Shown: piece by piece, positions 41,702-49,509 of the stretch | Numbering within the stretch: position 1 is the stretch's first letter | How the letters are laid out: every line of letters starts with the position of its first letter | Source of the DNA: Curtobacterium poinsettiae | GTDB taxonomy: Bacteria > Actinomycetota > Actinomycetes > Actinomycetales > Microbacteriaceae | Direction of reading: 5' to 3' | Length of the DNA stretch: 64,000 bases | Assembly: GCF_025677645.1 (NCBI RefSeq) | Contig: NZ_CP106879.1 | Span: 620,001 to 684,000, forward strand | The notes under the pieces: model-generated | What the model was told of the DNA's origin: nothing | The model's input: only the letters and a program-made list of their open reading frames with translations | Database searches by the model: none | Translations under genes and position numbers: made by a program

Positions 41702-42465
41702 TGACCAACGACATGCGCCCCGAAGCCGCTGCAGCCGTCCGCTCCGAGCTCGCGGCCATCGGTACCGGCCGGAGCGCCCTCCAGCGGCAGCAACGACGAG
41801 CACGCATCGCGATCTCCGTCGCTTCCGTCGCGGCGGTCGCGCTGACGACCAGCGCTGCCGCCCTGGTCGCAGCGGGACTGCCGGGGACCACGACGACCGC
41901 AGCCGTCGGGCACACGACCACTGCGACGCACACCGGCCCCGCCCGGATCGACATCGGTGCGGCGCCCGACGACGCCGGGGCCGTGATCGTCGACATCACG
42001 TGCCGCAACGACGTCGGCATGGTCCAGGTGCCCACCGTCGGGGGCGGCGCATCCGGTCTGAGTTGTCGGGACGAGGGGACCATGCGCGTCGTCGACGGGC
42101 GGTTGCCGAAGGACGGGACGACGACGTTCAGCATCGAGGCGTCCACGGGGACGACGTGGACGGCGACGCTGCAGTACGCCACCGCGGTCACGTCCGAGTG
42201 GGGGGTCAACGACAAGGGCCAGACCTACGGCGTGCCGAACGCCTCCGGTCACCCGGATCTCGTGCCGGGAACGGCGGACAACGGCCGCGAGGGCTGGGTC
42301 CTGTGGAGCGAGCCGGACGGCGGGAACGTCTACGAGTCCGACGGCACGACGGTGGTCGGGCACTGGACGGCGGGGGTCGCCGACGAGGTCCCGCTCGACC
42401 AGCGGTACGTCGACGACCTGAACGGCGTGCAGACCGCGACGCCGTCGCCCGGCTCGCCCCGTTGA
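41701..42465 (+). CDS. membrane-anchored protein coupled to the ECF sigma factor, possible anti-sigma factor
   Basis: The 254-residue product has a short cytoplasmic N-terminus (MTNDMRPEAAAAVRSELAAIG), one transmembrane helix (about residues 36-58) and a Thr-rich linker, then an exported domain of about 170 residues with one cysteine pair (ITCRNDVG and LSCRDEG). Position and topology fit an anti-sigma factor or sensor, but the cytoplasmic part is short and lacks the HxxxCxxC zinc motif. The exported domain is not recognised. Confidence 0.65.
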   Translation: MTNDMRPEAAAAVRSELAAIGTGRSALQRQQRRARIAISVASVAAVALTTSAAALVAAGLPGTTTTAAVGHTTTATHTGPARIDIGAAPDDAGAVIVDITCRNDVGMVQVPTVGGGASGLSCRDEGTMRVVDGRLPKDGTTTFSIEASTGTTWTATLQYATAVTSEWGVNDKGQTYGVPNASGHPDLVPGTADNGREGWVLWSEPDGGNVYESDGTTVVGHWTAGVADEVPLDQRYVDDLNGVQTATPSPGSPR

Positions 42466-42479
42466 ACCGGGCACGAAGT

Positions 42480-42525
42480 GGGTGGGACCGGAGCGACCGT
42501 CTGGGGGGGCGTTCCGGTCCCACCC
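42480..42525. terminator. hairpin after the sigma factor operon
   Basis: GGTGGGACCGGA pairs with TCCGGTCCCACC across a 20-base loop, right after the sigma-operon stop at 42465. Palindrome copy 3 follows closely. Together they separate two convergent transcription units. Confidence 0.75.
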
Positions 42526-42534
42526 GCCCCGTGA

Positions 42535-42579
42535 CGGACTGGAGGCCCGTGGCCGTGTCCGCCACGGGCCTCCAGTCCG
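42535..42579. repeat. dispersed palindromic repeat, copy 3
   Basis: CGGACTGGAGGCCCGTGGC (42535-42553) and its exact reverse complement (42561-42579) flank a 7-base loop. The stem is identical to that of copy 2 at 40.2 kb. Here it lies between convergent genes and could assist termination in both directions. Confidence 0.85.
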
Positions 42580-42628
42580 GTGGTGCCACGTCGTCGGGCC
42601 GGACGCGCGTTCCGGGCGACCGCCCGCG

Positions 42629-43966
42629 TCAGTCGGTGCGCGGTTCGGCGGGGACGCCGCCGGTGGCGGCGTGGGCCGGGTCGGGGGCCTCGGTCGAGGG
42701 CTCGTCCGTGCCGCGGGCCCGACCGATCAGGTCCATCACGTGGTAGACGACGATCGCGGCGATCGTGCCGACGATGATGCCGCCGAAGCTGGCCTGGCCG
42801 AACCGGAACGTGAAGTCCGCGATGCCGATGATCAGGGCGATGCCCGCGGTCAACTGGTTCTTCGGCTTCGCGAAGTCGACGCGGTTCTCGACCCAGATGC
42901 GGATGCCGATGACGCCGATCAGGCCGTACAGGGCGGTGGTGGCGCCGCCGAGCACGCCGGCGGGGACGGAGGAGATGACGGCGCCGATCTTCGGCGACAG
43001 GCCGAGCAGGATCGCGGCGATGGCGGCGACCCAGTAGGCCGCCGTCGAGAAGACGCGGGTGGCGGCCATGACGCCGATGTTCTCGCCGTAGGTGGTGGTG
43101 GCGGAGCCGCCGCCGACGCCCGCGAGGACGGTCGAGACGCCGTCGGCCAGGAGTGCGCGACCGGTGAGCGGGGTGAGGTCACGGCCGGTGAGCTGTCCGA
43201 CGCCCTTGACGTGACCGACGTTCTCGGCGACCAGTGCCAGGACGACCGGCACGAACGCCAGGTAGATCGCGAGCTGCGACGGGTCGAAGGCGGGAGCGGT
43301 GAACTCCGGCAGACCGATCCACGGTGCTGCGTCGACCTTCGAGAAGTCGACCTGGCCGCCGATGAGCGCCGCGACGTAGCCGACGAGCACACCGATGACG
43401 ATCGACAGCCGGCCGATCAGGCCCTTGAACAGGACCGTGACCAGGATGATCGCCGCGAGGGTGATGAGCGCGATGACCGGGGCCGCCGTGAAATTGTCGC
43501 GGGCCGCCGGGGCCAGGTTGAAGCCGATCAGGGCGACGATCGCGCCGGACACCACCGGGGGCATCAGCCGGTCGATCCACCCGGCGCCGGCCAGGTGCAC
43601 GACGAGCCCGACGATCGCCAGCAGCACGCCGACGACGATGATGCCGGACAGGGCGAGCGGGATGCCGCCGATCTTGGTCGCCGCGCCGATCGGGGCGATG
43701 AAGGCGAACGACGAGCCGAGGTAGCTCGGCAGGCGGTTGCCCGTGATGAGCAGGAACAGGATCGTGCCGATGCCGCTGAACAGCAGGGTCGTCGACGGCG
43801 GGAACCCGGTCAGCAGCGGCACCAGGAACGTGGCGCCGAACATCGCGACGACGTGCTGCACGCCGAGGCCGATCGTCCGGGGCCAGGTGAGCCGTTCATC
43901 GGGTGCCACGATCGTCGTCGCGGAGACGGTCTTGCCGTCTCCGTGCAGCTTCCACGGAAGTCCCAT
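42629..43966 (-). CDS. uracil/xanthine permease, NCS2 (UraA-like)
   Basis: A 445-residue transporter with about fourteen helices. Family signatures are LGVQHVVAMFGATFLVPLLTG, GSSFAFIAPI, VALVAENVGHVKGVG and the NCS2 motif region GVGGGSATTTYGENIG. The stretch AENVG carries the conserved substrate-binding Glu. The N-terminal PWKLHGDGKT is seen in uracil permeases of related actinobacteria. It imports a nucleobase, probably uracil, with protons. Confidence 0.93.
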   Translation of the reverse strand: MGLPWKLHGDGKTVSATTIVAPDERLTWPRTIGLGVQHVVAMFGATFLVPLLTGFPPSTTLLFSGIGTILFLLITGNRLPSYLGSSFAFIAPIGAATKIGGIPLALSGIIVVGVLLAIVGLVVHLAGAGWIDRLMPPVVSGAIVALIGFNLAPAARDNFTAAPVIALITLAAIILVTVLFKGLIGRLSIVIGVLVGYVAALIGGQVDFSKVDAAPWIGLPEFTAPAFDPSQLAIYLAFVPVVLALVAENVGHVKGVGQLTGRDLTPLTGRALLADGVSTVLAGVGGGSATTTYGENIGVMAATRVFSTAAYWVAAIAAILLGLSPKIGAVISSVPAGVLGGATTALYGLIGVIGIRIWVENRVDFAKPKNQLTAGIALIIGIADFTFRFGQASFGGIIVGTIAAIVVYHVMDLIGRARGTDEPSTEAPDPAHAATGGVPAEPRTD

Positions 43967-44047
43967 GCGATGACCGTACCGGCAGCCGTGTGCCGGTGAC
44001 GACCCGGATCGGCCTGCCCCATGGGGTCGGTGGCTATCGTGGACCGC

Positions 44048-46012
44048 ATGACCGACGTCGCACGTGCCTCCGGCATCCACACTGACGAACTCGACCCCGC
44101 GGTGCGCCCCCAGGACGACCTGTACCGCCACGTGAACGGGACCTGGATCGAGGCGACGCCGATCCCCGACGACAAGGCCCGGTACGGCTCCTTCACGGTG
44201 CTGGCCGAAGCCGCCGAGATCGCCGTGCGCGACATCATCGAGCGCTCGCAGCAGGCCGCCCCCGGCACCGAGGAGCGCAAGGTCGGTGACCTCTTCACCT
44301 CGTTCACCGACGAAGCGCGGCTCGAGGAGCTCGGCACCGCACCGATCGAGCACCTGCTCGCCGAGATCACCGCCATCGAGTCCGTGCCCGAGGTCATCGC
44401 CGCCGTCGGCCGCTTCGAGCGCCTCGGCCTGCCGAGCTTCCTGCAGCTCTTCGTCGACAACGACCCGGGCGACCCCGAGTCCTACGTCGTGTTCCTGGAG
44501 CAGTCCGGCCTCGGGCTGCCCGACGAGTCGTACTACCGCGAAGAGCGATTCGCCGACATCCGGACCAAGTACCGCGAGTTCGTCGCGGCGATGTTCCCGC
44601 TCGCCGGGTTCGACGACGGCGGGGCCCGCACCGAGCACGTCATCGCGCTCGAGACGGCGCTCGCCGCCCAGCACTGGGACAACGTGACCACCCGCGACAG
44701 CCAGAAGACCTACAACAAGCTGCCCTGGGCCGAGGTCGCCGCGCTCGCGAAGGGCGTCGACCTGCAGACCTGGTGGCAGGCCATCGACGCACCCGCCGGC
44801 GCCTTCGAGACCGTCGTGGTCCGCGAGCCCTCGTTCATCACGGGCCTGGCCGACCTGCTGAACGACCAGCCGCTCGAGGTCTGGAAGGACTGGCTGCGCT
44901 GGCAGGTCATCCGTGGCTCGGCCGCGTACCTGAACAGCGCGTTCTCGGCCACGAACTTCTCGTTCTACGGCACCGCACTCACCGGTGCGCCGAAGCAGCG
45001 CGAGCGCTGGAAGCGCGGCGTCTCGCTGGTCGAGGGTGCGATGGGGGAGGCCGTCGGCCGCATCTACGTGCAGGAGCACTTCGACGAGACGTCGAAGGCC
45101 AAGATGGACGACCTCGTCGCCAACCTGGTCGAGGCGTACCGGCAGAGCATCACGGCGCTCGACTGGATGACCGACGAGACCCGTGCCCGTGCGCTCGACA
45201 AGCTCGACAAGTTCACGCCGAAGATCGGCTACCCGGTGCGGTGGCGCGACTACTCGGCGCTGCCCGTCCGTGCCGACGACCTGGTCGCGAACGTCCGCGC
45301 CGTCGCCTCGTTCCAGGTCGACCGCGAGCTCGGCAAGATCGGCAAGCCGATCGACCGCGACGAGTGGTTCATGACCCCGCAGACGATCAACGCGTACTAC
45401 AACCCCGGCTTCAACGAGATCGTGTTCCCGGCGGCGATCCTGCAGTTCCCGTTCTTCGACGCCGGTCGCGACGCCGCCGCGAACTACGGTGCGATCGGTG
45501 CCGTCATCGGCCACGAGATCGGCCACGGCTTCGACGACCAGGGGTCGCAGTACGACGGCGACGGCAAGCTCGAGAACTGGTGGACCGAGGCCGACCGCGC
45601 GGCGTTCGAGGAGCGCACGAAGGCCCTCATCGCCCAGTACGACGCCCTGGTGCCGACCGAGGTGCCCGACAGCCACGTGAACGGTGCCCTGACGATCGGC
45701 GAGAACATCGGTGACCTCGGTGGCCTGTCGATCGCGTGGAAGGCGTACCTGCTGTCGCTCGACGGCCAGGAGCCCCCGGTCGTCGACGGCCTCACCGGTG
45801 CGGAGCGCTTCTTGCTGAGCTGGGCACAGGCCTGGCGCATGGCGATCCGCCCGGAGGAGGCGGCTCGTCTGCTGAGCATCGACCCGCACTCGCCCAACGA
45901 GTTCCGCTGCAACCAGGTCGTGCGGAACATCGACGTCTGGTACGACACCTTCGGCGTGACCGAGCAGGACGCGATGTACCTCGACCCCGCCGAGCGCGTC
46001 GCGATCTGGTGA
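44048..46012 (+). CDS. M13-family zinc metallopeptidase (neprilysin/PepO-like)
   Basis: The 654-residue product matches bacterial PepO. It opens RPQDDLYRHVNGTWIEATPIPDDKARYGSF. The zinc site is HEIGH (His489, Glu490, His493) with the third ligand Glu552 in GENIGDLGG. NAYYNP and the final RVAIW also match the family, whose last residue lies in the active-site pocket. No signal peptide is seen, so it degrades peptides in the cytoplasm. The stop overlaps the start of the beta-lactamase-like gene (TGATG). Confidence 0.95.
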   Translation: MTDVARASGIHTDELDPAVRPQDDLYRHVNGTWIEATPIPDDKARYGSFTVLAEAAEIAVRDIIERSQQAAPGTEERKVGDLFTSFTDEARLEELGTAPIEHLLAEITAIESVPEVIAAVGRFERLGLPSFLQLFVDNDPGDPESYVVFLEQSGLGLPDESYYREERFADIRTKYREFVAAMFPLAGFDDGGARTEHVIALETALAAQHWDNVTTRDSQKTYNKLPWAEVAALAKGVDLQTWWQAIDAPAGAFETVVVREPSFITGLADLLNDQPLEVWKDWLRWQVIRGSAAYLNSAFSATNFSFYGTALTGAPKQRERWKRGVSLVEGAMGEAVGRIYVQEHFDETSKAKMDDLVANLVEAYRQSITALDWMTDETRARALDKLDKFTPKIGYPVRWRDYSALPVRADDLVANVRAVASFQVDRELGKIGKPIDRDEWFMTPQTINAYYNPGFNEIVFPAAILQFPFFDAGRDAAANYGAIGAVIGHEIGHGFDDQGSQYDGDGKLENWWTEADRAAFEERTKALIAQYDALVPTEVPDSHVNGALTIGENIGDLGGLSIAWKAYLLSLDGQEPPVVDGLTGAERFLLSWAQAWRMAIRPEEAARLLSIDPHSPNEFRCNQVVRNIDVWYDTFGVTEQDAMYLDPAERVAIW

Positions 46013-46950
46013 TGACAGAGCCGGACGCGGCCCGGTCATCGCGCCGCCGGCGACCGGACGACCGCCCAGCAGGTGGCGGCCGCGGTCGTGGTCGGCACAG
46101 CGGCCGGTCCGACGACCGCTTCACCGCCACCACCGAGGCCCTCGGTGCTCTCGCGCTCGAGGGTGCCGGGGTCAGCGCCTCGGTGATCGACACCTCCAGC
46201 GGCAAGGCCCTGCTCGCGATCGACGACACCCTGGTGCAGCCGGTCGCGAGCCTGGGCCGGGTCCTGCTGCTGATCGAGGTCGCGGCGCAGCTGGAGGACG
46301 GCCGTCTGCACGGCGACCGCCTGCAGCGGATGGCACGGGACACCGCGACCGGTGCCGGCCTGTGGCAGTTCCTGCAGGAGCCGACCATGCAGGTACCCGA
46401 CCTGGCGACCCTGGTCGGGGCCACCGCCGACGCCTGGGCCGTGAACGCGCTGCTGTCGACCGTGGGCATCGACGCCGTCCGGGAGCGCGCGGAGTCCCTG
46501 GGCATCGAGCGCACGGCGTTGATCGACCGCGTGCGGGACCGCCGCGGCCCGGACGACGCCCCCGACGCCTCCGTCGCGCCGACCGGGGAGCTGTCGTGGG
46601 TGATGCGCGGACTGGCGCTCGGCGAGGTCGTCGACGAGGCGGTGTCGAACCGGGTGCTCGGCTGGTTGTCCCTGGCGAGCGACCTGAACCTGGTCGCCGG
46701 GTCCTTCGGGCTCGACCCCCTGGCACACCGTGCGCTCGACCACGGGCTGCAGGTCGTTGCGGTCACCGGGTCGAGCACCGGCGTGCGGGCCGAGGCGGGG
46801 ATCCTGAGGGGGCCCGGATCGTCGGTCAGCTACGCCGTGACGGTGACGTTCGACGACGCCTCGTTGCAGCGGCGGTTGGCCGTCGTCGAGGCGCTGCGGA
46901 CCATGGGTACCGAGGTGCTCGAGGCCGTGCACGCTCCGGCGCGGCGCTGA
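46012..46950 (+). CDS. class A beta-lactamase-like protein with degenerate active site
   Basis: The 312-residue product has the fold pattern of class A beta-lactamases (PF13354-like): SVIDTSSGKALLAIDDTLVQPVASLGRVLLLIEVA, then LVGATADAWAVNALLS, and VVAVTGSSTGVRAEAGIL near the end. All three catalytic motifs are altered: S-x-x-K reads SLGR (Ser80, Arg83), the SDN position reads DAW, and K-T-G reads VTG (251-253). There is no signal peptide, only an Arg/Gly-rich N-terminus. It is likely not a beta-lactamase. Coupling to the peptidase gene suggests a binding or regulatory role. Confidence 0.8.
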   Translation: MTEPDAARSSRRRRPDDRPAGGGRGRGRHSGRSDDRFTATTEALGALALEGAGVSASVIDTSSGKALLAIDDTLVQPVASLGRVLLLIEVAAQLEDGRLHGDRLQRMARDTATGAGLWQFLQEPTMQVPDLATLVGATADAWAVNALLSTVGIDAVRERAESLGIERTALIDRVRDRRGPDDAPDASVAPTGELSWVMRGLALGEVVDEAVSNRVLGWLSLASDLNLVAGSFGLDPLAHRALDHGLQVVAVTGSSTGVRAEAGILRGPGSSVSYAVTVTFDDASLQRRLAVVEALRTMGTEVLEAVHAPARR

Positions 46951-47060
46951 CCGCGCGCCCGGGCAACGCGCGAGGAGGATAGCCCTCCGACCGGTGCCCA
47001 GCGTCCGACGGGTACGAATCGGTGCGAGGCGCGACCTCCGCGCTCGGAAGGAAGTTCTTC

Positions 47061-47897
47061 GTGACCGAGATCACCGCCCACCACGGGCTCTTCAAGGACA
47101 CCGACCTGCACGTCGACGACACCGGCGGCCCCGGGCGACCCGTCGTCCTCATCCACGGCTGGCCGCTGTCCGGCGAGTCGTGGAGCAAGCAGGTCCCCGC
47201 CTTCGCCGAGGCCGGCTACCGGGTCGTCACCTACGACCGCCGCGGGTTCGGTCGGAGCGACAAGCCGAAGACCGGCTACGACTACGACCACCTGACCGAG
47301 GACCTGCACACCGTCCTCACCGAGCTCGACCTGCAGGACGTCACGCTGGTCGGGTTCTCGATGGGCGGCGGCGAGGTCGCGCGCTACTTCACGAAGTACG
47401 GCACGGAACGGCTGCACAGCGTCGTCTTCGCTTCGGCCGTGCCGCCGTACCTGCTGCAGACCTCGGACAACCCGGACGGGCCGCTGCCGAAGGAGCAGGC
47501 CGCCGAGATGACCGCGGGCCTGACGAAGGACGAGGACGCCTTCTACGACCAGTTCACGACCGACTTCTTCTCGGTGGACGGCACCCTGGTCGTCTCCGAG
47601 GAGGACCGGCAGCAGGCGCTCGCCCTGGCGAAGCAGGCCTCGAAGCCGGCAGCGCTCGAGGCGATGGCGTCGTTCGCGAACACCGACTTCCGCGACGACC
47701 TGCCGAAGGTCACCGTGCCGACGCTCGTGATCCACGGTGACGGCGACGCAACCGTGCCGTTCGCGGGGTCCGGCGCCCGGACCCACGCCGCGATCGCGGG
47801 TTCCGAGCTGCACGTCGTCGCCGGCGGCCCGCACGGCGTCAACGTCAGCCACCCGGACGAGTGGAACCGCGTCGTCCTGCAGTTCCTGGCGAAGTAG
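47061..47897 (+). CDS. alpha/beta hydrolase (non-heme haloperoxidase/esterase-like)
   Basis: The 278-residue product has VVLIHGWPLSGESW (oxyanion), GFSMGGGEVARYF (Ser100), HGDGDATVP (Asp229) and GGPHGVNVSH (His258). This matches the cofactor-free chloroperoxidase/arylesterase branch. GTG at 47061 has a GGAAGGAAG ribosome site; the longer frame is rejected. The natural substrate is unknown. A strong hairpin follows. Confidence 0.92.
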   Translation: MTEITAHHGLFKDTDLHVDDTGGPGRPVVLIHGWPLSGESWSKQVPAFAEAGYRVVTYDRRGFGRSDKPKTGYDYDHLTEDLHTVLTELDLQDVTLVGFSMGGGEVARYFTKYGTERLHSVVFASAVPPYLLQTSDNPDGPLPKEQAAEMTAGLTKDEDAFYDQFTTDFFSVDGTLVVSEEDRQQALALAKQASKPAALEAMASFANTDFRDDLPKVTVPTLVIHGDGDATVPFAGSGARTHAAIAGSELHVVAGGPHGVNVSHPDEWNRVVLQFLAK

Positions 47898-47908
47898 CCA
47901 CGCGACGA

Positions 47909-47940
47909 CGGTGCCGCCGACCCCGGAGTCGGCGGCACCG
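47909..47940. terminator. hairpin between the hydrolase and lipoprotein genes
   Basis: CGGTGCCGCCGAC pairs perfectly with GTCGGCGGCACCG around a 6-base loop. It begins 12 bp after the hydrolase stop and ends 9 bp before the lipoprotein stop on the other strand, so it can serve both genes. Confidence 0.8.
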
Positions 47941-47948
47941 CCGCGCCG

Positions 47949-48611
47949 CTACGACGTCGCCTGCCCCTCCGGCACGAACGCCTGCACGGACAGCAGCGAG
48001 GCATCGGCCGACGCGCACGCCTGGTAGTCCGTGTCCTTCACGAACAGGGACTGCTTCGAGCCGGGCGGGTACACGCGGAAGCCGTCCGGGGTCTGCGGCG
48101 AGCAGTCGCCCGCGGGGTAGTTCTCGGCCCGGACGATCTTGAGCGGGGCGACGGCGGTCTTGCCTGGAGCGAGTGTGACGGTCGGGTGCGGGGAACTCTT
48201 CTCCGCCACGGCCGCCGCTCCGATCTGCTTGCCGGTGCCACCCCCGACGAACGAGACCCCCGGCCACCCCTGCACCGTGCAGGTCGTCGACCCGGTGTTC
48301 TCGAGCACCAGGTGCACGATGACGCTGCCGGCGGCACCACCGCTGCCGGCCTCGATGCGTCCGGCGAGCGACGACGCCGCGCACCGGTCACCAGCAGACG
48401 AACCGGTGGCACCGGATCCGGAGGACGGTGCCGCCGAGGCGGACTCCTCGGACGACTGCGGCGTGGACGCCGACGCGGACGGCGACGGCGCGGGCGCCGT
48501 GACGGTCTCGGTGGCGGCGGGCTGCCCGTCCGAGGCGCACCCCGCCAGGGTCCCGACGGCGACGAGCCCGGTCACGACGAGCAGGAACTTCGATCGGCTG
48601 CTGCGTTGCAT
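47949..48611 (-). CDS. DUF4232-type secreted lipoprotein
   Basis: The 220-residue product has a lipoprotein signal: RSSRSKFLLVVTGLVAVGTLAGCASD, with the lipid-linked cysteine near residue 25. A Ser/Pro/Ala-rich linker of about 50 residues follows, then the DUF4232 domain (LVLENTGSTTCTVQGWPGVSFVG to FVPEG). DUF4232 proteins are exported and common in actinobacteria; their function is unknown. The ATG at 48611 is preferred over upstream frames because it places the signal at the N-terminus. Confidence 0.85.
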   Translation of the reverse strand: MQRSSRSKFLLVVTGLVAVGTLAGCASDGQPAATETVTAPAPSPSASASTPQSSEESASAAPSSGSGATGSSAGDRCAASSLAGRIEAGSGGAAGSVIVHLVLENTGSTTCTVQGWPGVSFVGGGTGKQIGAAAVAEKSSPHPTVTLAPGKTAVAPLKIVRAENYPAGDCSPQTPDGFRVYPPGSKQSLFVKDTDYQACASADASLLSVQAFVPEGQATS

Positions 48612-48626
48612 GGTGCACAGGCAACC

Positions 48627-48650
48627 ACCGAACGCCGCATCCGGTTCGGT
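48627..48650. promoter_or_regulatory. inverted repeat in the divergent lipoprotein/repeat-protein promoter region
   Basis: ACCGAAC and GTTCGGT flank a 10-bp spacer, 16 bp upstream of the DUF4232 gene and 60 bp upstream of the repeat-protein gene. It could bind a dimeric regulator. No such regulator is encoded next to it. Confidence 0.35.
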
Positions 48651-48710
48651 CGGCGTCCAGGGACCACGGGCACACTCCGAGGCAAGCAACCCGAGCAGCG
48701 GAGGTCGGAC

Positions 48711-48986
48711 ATGACGGGCAAGCACGAACAGGCACGAGGCGACGAGGGTCGCGCGGACGGGGTCGAACCCCGCGCCGGAGCCTTCACGGACAGCGAGATC
48801 CCGGGCGAGGAGCACGTCGAGTCGACGGAGCCCGTCGGCGAGTTCGTCTCGAGCGACATCCCCGGCGAGACGCGTCCGACCGGAACCGGACCCGACGGCG
48901 AGTACGTCGACTCGGACATCCCCGGCGAGGCCGAGCCGGCCCAGAACGGCGAGGTCGGGGAGTACACCGACACCGACAAGGCCTGA
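48711..48986 (+). CDS. small acidic protein with tandem (G)EYVDSDIPGE repeats
   Basis: The 91-residue product is acidic and contains repeat units of about 20 residues: AFTDSEIPGEEH, GEFVSSDIPGETR, GEYVDSDIPGEAE and a final short GEYTDTDKA. The consensus is G-E-[FY]-[VT]-[DS]-[ST]-[DE]-I-P-G-E. It has a GGAGG ribosome site and no signal or membrane segment. It is probably disordered. I recall similar repeat peptides in Microbacteriaceae, but not a function. Confidence 0.75.
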   Translation: MTGKHEQARGDEGRADGVEPRAGAFTDSEIPGEEHVESTEPVGEFVSSDIPGETRPTGTGPDGEYVDSDIPGEAEPAQNGEVGEYTDTDKA

Positions 48987-49003
48987 CGAACCCGAGCGGA
49001 AGC

Positions 49004-49047
49004 GAGCCCATGCTCAAGGATGAGTAGTCATCCTTGAGCATGGGCTC
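49004..49047. terminator. 20-bp perfect hairpin between convergent genes
   Basis: GAGCCCATGCTCAAGGATGA pairs perfectly with its complement across a GTAG loop. It lies 18 bp after the repeat-protein stop and 29 bp before the NUDIX stop on the opposite strand. A shared bidirectional terminator is the simplest reading. Confidence 0.85.
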
Positions 49048-49075
49048 CTCTGCGTCGTCGCTCTGCGCCTGACGG

Positions 49076-49474
49076 TCAGTCGATCAGCTCCGCCGCCACC
49101 AGGCGGCGGAGCGTCTCCACGCCAGCAGGCGGGCAGCGGTCCGCGTCGGCGGAGGTGACCCACTCGACCTCGTCCACCTCGGCCGAGGCGACGGGCGTGG
49201 CGGAGTCCAGCGGGCCTCCCGGCCGGACCAGGAAGAGCGTCATCGCGACCATGGTCCCCGGAGCCTGCCCGTGGGCGGGCTCGAGCACGACGCCGAACGG
49301 GTCGACGTCGTCGGCGGTGAGCCGCAGGCCGGTCTCCTCGTACGCTTCGCGCACGGCGGCCTCGACGTCGGTCTCGTGCGGCTCAGCCTTGCCGCCGGGC
49401 AGGTAGAGCACGTCGCGCGCCCGGGCGCGCACCATCAGGACACGTCGGTCACGCACCAGCAGCAGCGCACTCAC
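49076..49474 (-). CDS. NUDIX hydrolase
   Basis: The 132-residue product has SALLLVRDRRVLMVRAR and the NUDIX box PGGKAEPHETDVEAAVREAYEETGLR with an intact R-E-x-x-E-E-x-G core. It is a Mg2+-dependent pyrophosphohydrolase of unknown substrate. It starts with GTG at 49474 and follows hemA on the same strand with a 35-bp gap, so it may be read with hemA. Confidence 0.9.
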   Translation of the reverse strand: MSALLLVRDRRVLMVRARARDVLYLPGGKAEPHETDVEAAVREAYEETGLRLTADDVDPFGVVLEPAHGQAPGTMVAMTLFLVRPGGPLDSATPVASAEVDEVEWVTSADADRCPPAGVETLRRLVAAELID

Positions 49475-49509
49475 GCGCAGCGTGGGTGGTTGCGAGCCTG
49501 TCTGGAGGC

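Noticed and set aside
46012..46950. Functional beta-lactamase resistance gene
   Set aside because: The catalytic lysines and SDN motif are replaced and no export signal is present.
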